64,000 nt of DNA from Auanema rhodensis (Eukaryota > Nematoda > Chromadorea > Rhabditida > Rhabditidae), in contig OZ059899.1 of assembly GCA_964057225.1 (NCBI GenBank), positions 15,198,501 to 15,262,500 on the forward strand. The letters run 5' to 3'. This document shows positions 57,927 to 64,000 of this stretch, piece by piece. Within the stretch, counting starts at the first letter, position 1. Each line of letters opens with the position of its first letter. The position numbers and the translations under genes are program-made. The notes below the pieces were generated by a model. That model worked only from the letters and a program-made list of their open reading frames with translations, was not told where the DNA came from and ran no database searches.

Positions 57927-59561
57927 CATATTCTCATTCCATACCTTGGCCAAAAGCTTTTCAGAGCTTATTAGAACATCGCGATGATTATGTGGATTAA
58001 GAAAAGCCTAATTGAATACAGTATATTCAATATAATACTTATTATTTACTAATGATAGAAATCTTGATAAGCTAATTGATTGATCTATTGTTTTATCTAT
58101 TTACTTCGGATATGTTAATATTTAAGTAATTGGTATTATGTGTCATTTTATAATAAACCTGGGTAATGAAAAAAAACATTATAATACTAATCATTTGAAA
58201 AAAAATCGAAATTATTCAGAGGCATTCATATATAATTAAAGTTCATAAGACAGTGATTTTAAAATTAAAATAAACTTTGTAGTATTATTCATTTTATTAT
58301 ATTATTTGAATGACTTTCTATTTTCATGTTGACAAAGCTATATTTACCGGATAGAATTGATTCAAATTTGTTTTTTTTTCAGCGTGTCTTTTGAATTACG
58401 TCACGTCAGATGTCGTTCGAATTACGTCACGCCGTGAAACTCACGTTTAAAATGAATATATGCAGTTAAAACAATCAGACCAGAGATTAGAGATTCGAAA
58501 AAAAAATTGAAATTGACTTAGTATTATAGATACAGGGTTTAATAAAAACTATAGTTCTGTCTTGTGTTTACAATTCGGATATCCACTACTGATGCTTATT
58601 ATTAAAAACAGACGCGATTATATCTTTTCATATCATGTTTTCCTCAAAGTTTTAATAACTAACCTTCTCGATTATCATGAATCTGATATTATGGTATAAT
58701 GTATTCCTATTTTCTGGTTGTTCAATGGTTTCTGTTTTCTTGTCTTCTGATTTTAGGATTTATTCTTCTGATACTTTGGTCTCGTTATCTTCTTGATCCT
58801 TTGAAAGCAACACTTATCGGCAATGACCTAGAGGCTAATGTTTCTTTCTACTCTTTTGGCTTAAGCTGCCTGACTTGTTTCACGAGGCTTTTCCGTATTT
58901 TATAATACATATGAAACTGGCTGTCTTAAACTTATATTTTCAGAGGCCTTCGTGCGTGTTTCTTGTTTAAATGTTTTCCAGACAGATATCTCTTAATATC
59001 CATATTTGTACCACATATATAGCCATAGCTTTTAAAACTACGCTCTCTTTTCAGGAGGATATCAAAGGAGATTATCTTACCAGAATGGTTGATATAGAAT
59101 CTGTTTTTCTGACCATATTCACAATTTTCCTCGGTTTTATTAATAGAAATAATTAAATAATGTTAAAATGTAGAGTTATAATATATTAATTATAAGCCAG
59201 ATTAATACAATCAATTATATTTAATTATCGTCAGGAGACCTTAAGAAAACTTTTGAACTCTCAAGAGGGAAACAAGTTCATAAGTATTACAAGAAGTATG
59301 CAGATACTTAAAATATGAATATGAGCTTATATTTCTACGATTCGATGGAATGTAACAGATATTATAATTTCATTTCCCTTTTTTTGAATCACCATTAGCA
59401 TAATTCCGTGTTTACCATGCAACAGAAATGTGTTTACTTACTATATTAGAAATTTTGATTAATTTCTTTTTATGTTTATCCATTTAAATATCTCCATACA
59501 AGTTTTTTTGATAAATGTAATTTATTATCGAGCGAACTACAAGTTAGTTATCAATTTTTTC
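57927..59561. other. AT-rich intergenic region
   Basis: About 1.6 kb without a supported gene. Open frames at 58699-58905 and 58971-59156 (+) are hydrophobic (e.g. FSCLLILGFILLILW) and flanked by stops; they could be relic exons of a membrane protein or chance. Paired TTACGTCAC boxes lie near 58.4 kb (listed separately). Confidence 0.4.
58393..58431. promoter_or_regulatory. Two GAATTACGTCACG boxes
   Basis: An identical 13-nt sequence at 58393-58405 and 58419-58431, 26 nt apart. The core TTACGTCA is an ATF/CREB-type bZIP site. A further ACGT-like GTGAAACTCACG follows. No start codon of a recognised gene is close, so either an unannotated + strand transcript starts here or this is a distal element. 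Confidence 0.4.
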
Positions 59562-61315
59562 TTATGCTTCATCTCCACTTTTTGATGATTTATGAGATTT
59601 CTTATCCTTTTTATCTAAATTAAAACTCAGTACTAATATTGCTCCTGCTACCTTACCTTTCTTTCTATCCGAATTTCCTGCTTTTTCTTTTTTACTCTTT
59701 TTCTCCTTCTTCTCTGAAAAAGTATTAATCTTATTACAGGCTCAGAGCAGTACCATAATTACCAGAACTTTTAGAAGACTTATCTTTCTCGCTTTTCTTC
59801 TTGTCTACGTTGATTAAATCATAAAAGAATTTTTTCATAGTTGTACCTTGACGTCCAGACTTGTCCTTCTTATCCTTTTTGGAGCCCTTATCCGGTTCAG
59901 TTGCAGCCTTTTTGGTTTCAGATTGACTAACGTTTTTGACAGCTGATGATGGGCTTGATTTTGGAGCTTCTTTCTTTGAATTTGTACTTTGCTTGGGAGA
60001 TTTAGGATTTTTTACTGAATTACTCTCTTTTTTTGGCTCATCCTTTGTAGGTATCGGAATCTGCAACGGCACGGTATGAAATGGATTGTTAATCTTTCCT
60101 GAAAACTTTAGAAGGAGTGCCAGATTCTGCATTTGGAGTATCGAGTTTAGTTGTATCTTCCTTATGGCTAGCTTCAATAGCAGTTCGAGTACTTGGTACA
60201 GAATTCTAAAGAAAAATAAATTTTAACTTATTGTTTCCTCTAATATTATGTACCAGAATTTCACGAGCTGTCTTGACACTATTGCTCTCTATTTCACTCT
60301 AGGTTAAGACTATTAAATTGAAAATGATTCTTTCGAACTTACAATCTCTCTTGTGGGTAGAAGAAGTTTAGATGGACTAGGCATTGCATTTGCTAAAGTA
60401 GGTGGTGGCTGGAACTTCATAGTCATGCTACTGATATTATAAATCTGAGCTAACCTTTGATGTTGATATCTCATCTTCACTTAATTCTCTTGCTGTATCA
60501 GGCAAAGGAGATAGTGGCTGATTGTTGTTCTCATCAGTCTTAATTGAGATTTCACGAGCAGTTGGAGCCTCAGGCTCTTCATCAATCTGCACTGTTTCTA
60601 CTTGAGTTTTTCCCTTTTCCTGTACTAGAGCGTAGAAAAATGTTTATTTCTCTTCAAATTTTACCACAGTTTGAGACTCGTTTAGTGAACGCTCTTCTTT
60701 TTTCTTTGCCAACATTAATTGTTCATTCAAATGAGTTGTTGGTCTTTCTGTTGGTGTTGGTAGAGGGTGCTTTGGTGCAAGTGACTAAATACAGATTCAT
60801 ACATCGCCAAAAGATTTTATGAGTGCATACCACTGATTCATTGTATTGAGTAACACGAGTTTGTTCTATTTCAGGGATTGTTTTTTTCATTTTTTCTAAC
60901 GTCTCGATAACGGATTTAGTGCTCTATAAGTCCAAATAAGATTCTATATCTAGAAATACTACCTGGAAATTGTTGATTTGTTCCACAGATTTAGCTGATT
61001 CAGAAGAAATGGAAACAGGTGAAACGGATACTTCCTTGTCAATTTCAGCTGTAGCATGATGCGTGGGGGCCAATTTCTTCTGGATTTTTAATCTCTTGAT
61101 ATTCGTTTGGGATATATTGATATTTACCTTTTTACATTCTCCATTATTCAAATTGCATGATTTAGATTTTGGGGAAGAACTTGATTGGGTACAACAATCA
61201 GGTCCCTTTAATTTTTGAATTGAATGAAAATTTTTTTTTAAAACCAAACCTTATTTGACCAAAGAAAATAAATTGCCGCTGCTCCAACAACCAAGGCAAC
61301 AACAGCTAAAACCAT
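59562..61315 (-). CDS. Novel Lys/Ser-rich single-pass membrane protein
   Basis: About eleven exons, each flanked by 40-50-nt introns, encode a protein that starts with a signal-anchor (MVLAVVALVVGAAAIYFLW) followed by a long low-complexity cytosolic or luminal tail. Recognisable pieces: GPDCCTQSSSSPKSKSC, KKLAPTHHATAEIDKEVSV, the repeated motif TAREI (TAREISI, PTREI, TAREIL), PTLANAMPSPSKLLLPTRE, IPIPTKDEPKKESNSVKN, GRQGTTMKKFFYDLINVDKK, and a very Lys-rich end KKDKKSHKSSKSGDEA. I recognise no family. The recurrent T-A-R-E-I after introns suggests exon duplication. A partial pseudogene lies 3.2 kb downstream. It follows mS31 by 237 nt on the same strand and could share an operon with it. Confidence 0.7.
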
Positions 61316-61552
61316 TTTGTACAACCGAGTAGGTTGAGAAGTAATGAGAAAATGAGATTTTTGCCCCAGTTATTTTCACGCAGTCAAGCCCACGTGAATA
61401 ATGTTTCACTTAATAATTTTTTACTCAGCTATGTTAGCTGTGTTTGAATTATGAGTTTTGTAATAAAATAGTTTTATTATATCAAACAACAATAACAAGA
61501 AAAGACTATTCTATAAATGATTCTAGAACTGTACATTTTTTAAAACAAATGA

Positions 61553-63106
61553 TTAGGAACTTTGAGCAGCAGTTTGTTCTTGTTCGTGTAATTTATGAAC
61601 CAAGTCTTGTTTGTCTTTGTTAAAGTAATTTGCAAACCATTCCAAATGTTCTACCTTTTTTTGTGCTGTCATATACGGATTTTTTGATAAACCAACGCAG
61701 ACCTAATGTTAAAAATATGTAAATTTCACAATATTAAAAAAAAACTTACAAGATGCATGAAATGCGCAATAGGTCCTTTACTTGGAATACCTAAGTTCTT
61801 CAAATGTCTTTCGAGGAAGACATGCTCGACAAAGGAAACCTGTGAACAGAAACAGATAAATAAATAGCTAATTAATAAAACTAACATGTTCTTCTTCTCC
61901 AAGATGAAATTCGTTATTAATTGGATATTGCCATTGCTTTCCGGATACAGTCCATTCAATTTGTTCCTCGAAAGAGTTTTCTGGACCCATGGATTGATTC
62001 ATGGTCCTACAGTTTATGATAGACAAACTATACTAAGTAATAGTCTTACGTAGCGGCTTTGTAATTCCACTCGGTCCAGAATCCCAAAGACCTATCCTGA
62101 TGACCTTCCAATGTATTCCAGATTCCTAATTTCTCAGATTTGCTAAAGAGGGAAGGCAAATCAGGATCTTCACGAATGATTTTTCTCTTTACCCCATCAC
62201 CGACAAGGTCGTCATGGAATAGCATTTTCCTAAATGGATTTTCAATATGCCGGCTTCAGTAAAGGAAATTCTTACTCGGCTAATAGATAAGCTTTTTCAT
62301 ACAACTCTTTCTCTTTCTCATTTTCGAATTGCTCGGATTTTACTTGTTCTTCAACAGAAGCTTTTGCTATATCCCTTTGTGCTTTTCGTTGAGACAAAAC
62401 TCTCTCTTGAGCTTGCTCCACAGCTTTCTCAGCAATCACACGAGCTTCTTCTGCTTTATATCCACTCTACAAATTAATTATATAGAAATAACTTTTACGC
62501 AATTTAAATGACACAGACAAATTAACAAAAAGCTTACTTGAACAGCTTGATAGAAAATTTCTTTACGTAATAATACAAATCCTCTTTTATCTTGACGAAT
62601 CTGAGCAGCAGTAGGTCTAGAAAAGACAAAATTAGGCAAATATTATTGAAGAAAACTGATGAAAATTACTTTATTGATCTTTGAGCTTTAGTATCAGCAG
62701 CCACATCACTCAAAAGATTCACAATAGCTTTATCTTCTAACATATCCATAGTTTGAGCTGCAGTTGCATCGTGAAAAGTAGATTTTTCCGTTGCAATTAA
62801 TTTAGATATTAAGGTATTTTTGACTCTGAAGGTCGAGAAAAAAATTAATTAAAAATTTTGGAGGATGATTACTCTTTTTTTGCTTCTGGATTTGATCCGT
62901 GCAACTCATTTGCAATATCATTAACAGCATTCAACAAATCATCACCAAGAACTTCCTTAGCTTTGGGGTCTTTAGGCTAAAACACAATACCCACCAACAT
63001 AAGAGTTAATTGAAAGAAATCATACCCCCTTTCCATCAGAGCCGCCAGCTAAGCCTCTACACCCGGATTGAGAACGAGTTACACTAGTAAGAACCCTTCG
63101 CAGCAT
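61553..63106 (-). CDS. mrps-31: Mitochondrial small-subunit ribosomal protein mS31
   Basis: mS31 (MRPS31) is a metazoan-specific protein of the mitochondrial ribosome small subunit. The N-terminus [20 protein letters not shown] is a typical mitochondrial presequence. A charged helical middle follows ([20 protein letters not shown]). The conserved C-terminal domain matches the family: [85 protein letters not shown]. About eight exons. It ends TAAQSS. MDH2 lies 244 nt upstream on the same strand. Confidence 0.9.
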
Positions 63107-63350
63107 CTGCTAAAGTTCTAAAATGCCACACCTTGAGTTTGTTCCAAAAATGCGGTTTAAATATTTTATTTCAGCGAAATATACACTATATATAACCCTA
63201 AGAAATTTGCTGAAAATCTTTATTTCAAAGCATGAAAATAATAATTCTGAAGAAAACAAAGATCACTGATCAATTCATATTGTCTATAGAAATATGCTAT
63301 AGATCTACACTGGGACATAAATTATTAGCTAACGACGAAAGCTTCAATAT

Positions 63351-64000
63351 TTATTGGACAAACTTGACTCCTTTGGCGATGTTTTTGTTTAATTCGATAA
63401 CGGAAGCATCGATCAAGCTCTGTTCATAAGCGGTGACCTACAAAAATAAGCACTTATTATTAACTTAAACCCAAAAAGCTATACCTTTCCAACTCCGTGG
63501 ATCTTTTCTACTCCATTGGGTCCAAGCTCAATAGGGGTGGAGAAGAAGTTAACTCCCTTAACGGCATCAGATTCAACGTAAGCGCACTGTACGTTGTTGT
63601 CTCCCTTAAGTCCACGAACAAGAGAGTTGGCAAAACGAGCTCCAGCCAAAGCCATGGAGAGGGTAGCAGATCCCTATACAAATTTAATTTATTAAGAAAA
63701 ACTAGAAAAACACTCACAGCTCCAGCCTTAGCATTTACGACTTCAGTTCCGGCATCTTGAATTCTTGGGGTGAGCTTCTTAATCTCCTCCTCACTGAATT
63801 GTACGGATGGCTTGACTTGAGAGAGAAGTGGGATGATAGTGGCTCCAGCATGTCCTCCGACAACTGGAACAACAGTCTTAGAAACATCGAGTCCCTAAAA
63901 AATTTTTTACAAAACATGAATAATTAGATTTAACACCTTAAGCTCAGCAACGAAAGCTTGGGAGCGGACAACATCAAGAGTGGTTACTCCGAAAAGACGA
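63351..64000 (-). CDS. mdh-2: Mitochondrial malate dehydrogenase, C-terminal part
   Basis: MDH2 interconverts malate and oxaloacetate with NAD in the TCA cycle. The window holds the C-terminal half: [40 protein letters not shown] (catalytic-His segment GGHAG), [87 protein letters not shown] and a C-terminus ending IAKGVKFVQ. The exons are split by three short introns in the window. The NAD-binding Rossmann half lies beyond the right edge. The frames are intact. It may be the first gene of a minus-strand run with mS31 and the Lys-rich membrane protein. Confidence 0.95.

Overview
The window is nuclear DNA from a nematode, probably a rhabditid-type worm; I cannot name the genus. Most introns are 40-50 nt, GT-AG, and end in U-rich acceptors (ttttcag, tatag, taag). 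Overall base composition is AT-rich. The genes include nematode-typical families: a PAN/ZP cuticle protein of the NOAH type, a divergent globin, and a Gln-rich protein resembling SEL-8/LAG-3. Several ATGs sit directly behind an acceptor-like AG, as expected for spliced-leader trans-splicing. I saw no bacterial, viral, CRISPR, rRNA or tRNA features. Exon joins were made by eye.

Layout. 1-4.5 kb (+): 3' part of a metabotropic glutamate receptor, then a Maf bZIP factor. 5.7-6.7 kb (-): a tight run of three small, probably mitochondrial genes (COX19, a 57-residue membrane protein, a CEBPZOS-like protein). 7.0 kb (+): CTF8. 7.7-9.2 kb (-): PIG-U. 9.5-10.4 kb (+): a globin, convergent with UBR7 (-, 10.4-11.8 kb). 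12.7-20.1 kb (+): VAP, eIF4A3, a DHHC palmitoyltransferase and GPAA1. 20.4-24.8 kb (-): NOAH-like PAN/ZP protein followed by a 4.5-kb upstream non-coding region. 29.3-32.2 kb (-): BOP1, divergent from SMC3. 32.5-43.05 kb: a tandem duplication carrying two intact SMC3 genes. 43.3-46.8 kb (+): XPB/ERCC3. 47.3-47.8 kb: a mariner-type non-autonomous element. 48.2-56.7 kb (-): SEL-8/LAG-3-like gene with a 5.7-kb first intron. 57.0-57.9 kb: a pseudogene copy of the Lys-rich membrane-protein gene at 59.6-61.3 kb (-). 61.6-63.1 kb (-): mitochondrial ribosomal protein S31. 63.35 kb to the end (-): mitochondrial malate dehydrogenase, continuing past the window.

How the genes relate. PIG-U and GPAA1 are two subunits of one enzyme, the GPI transamidase, and lie about 8 kb apart. 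COX19, the CEBPZOS-like protein, mS31 and MDH2 are mitochondrial. CTF8 and SMC3 both serve sister-chromatid cohesion. The most unusual structures are the near-identical SMC3 tandem pair, whose right flanks share only decayed homology, and the pseudogene near 57 kb, whose match to its parent is nearly perfect in one half and visibly diverged in the other. Both patterns suggest recent gene conversion.
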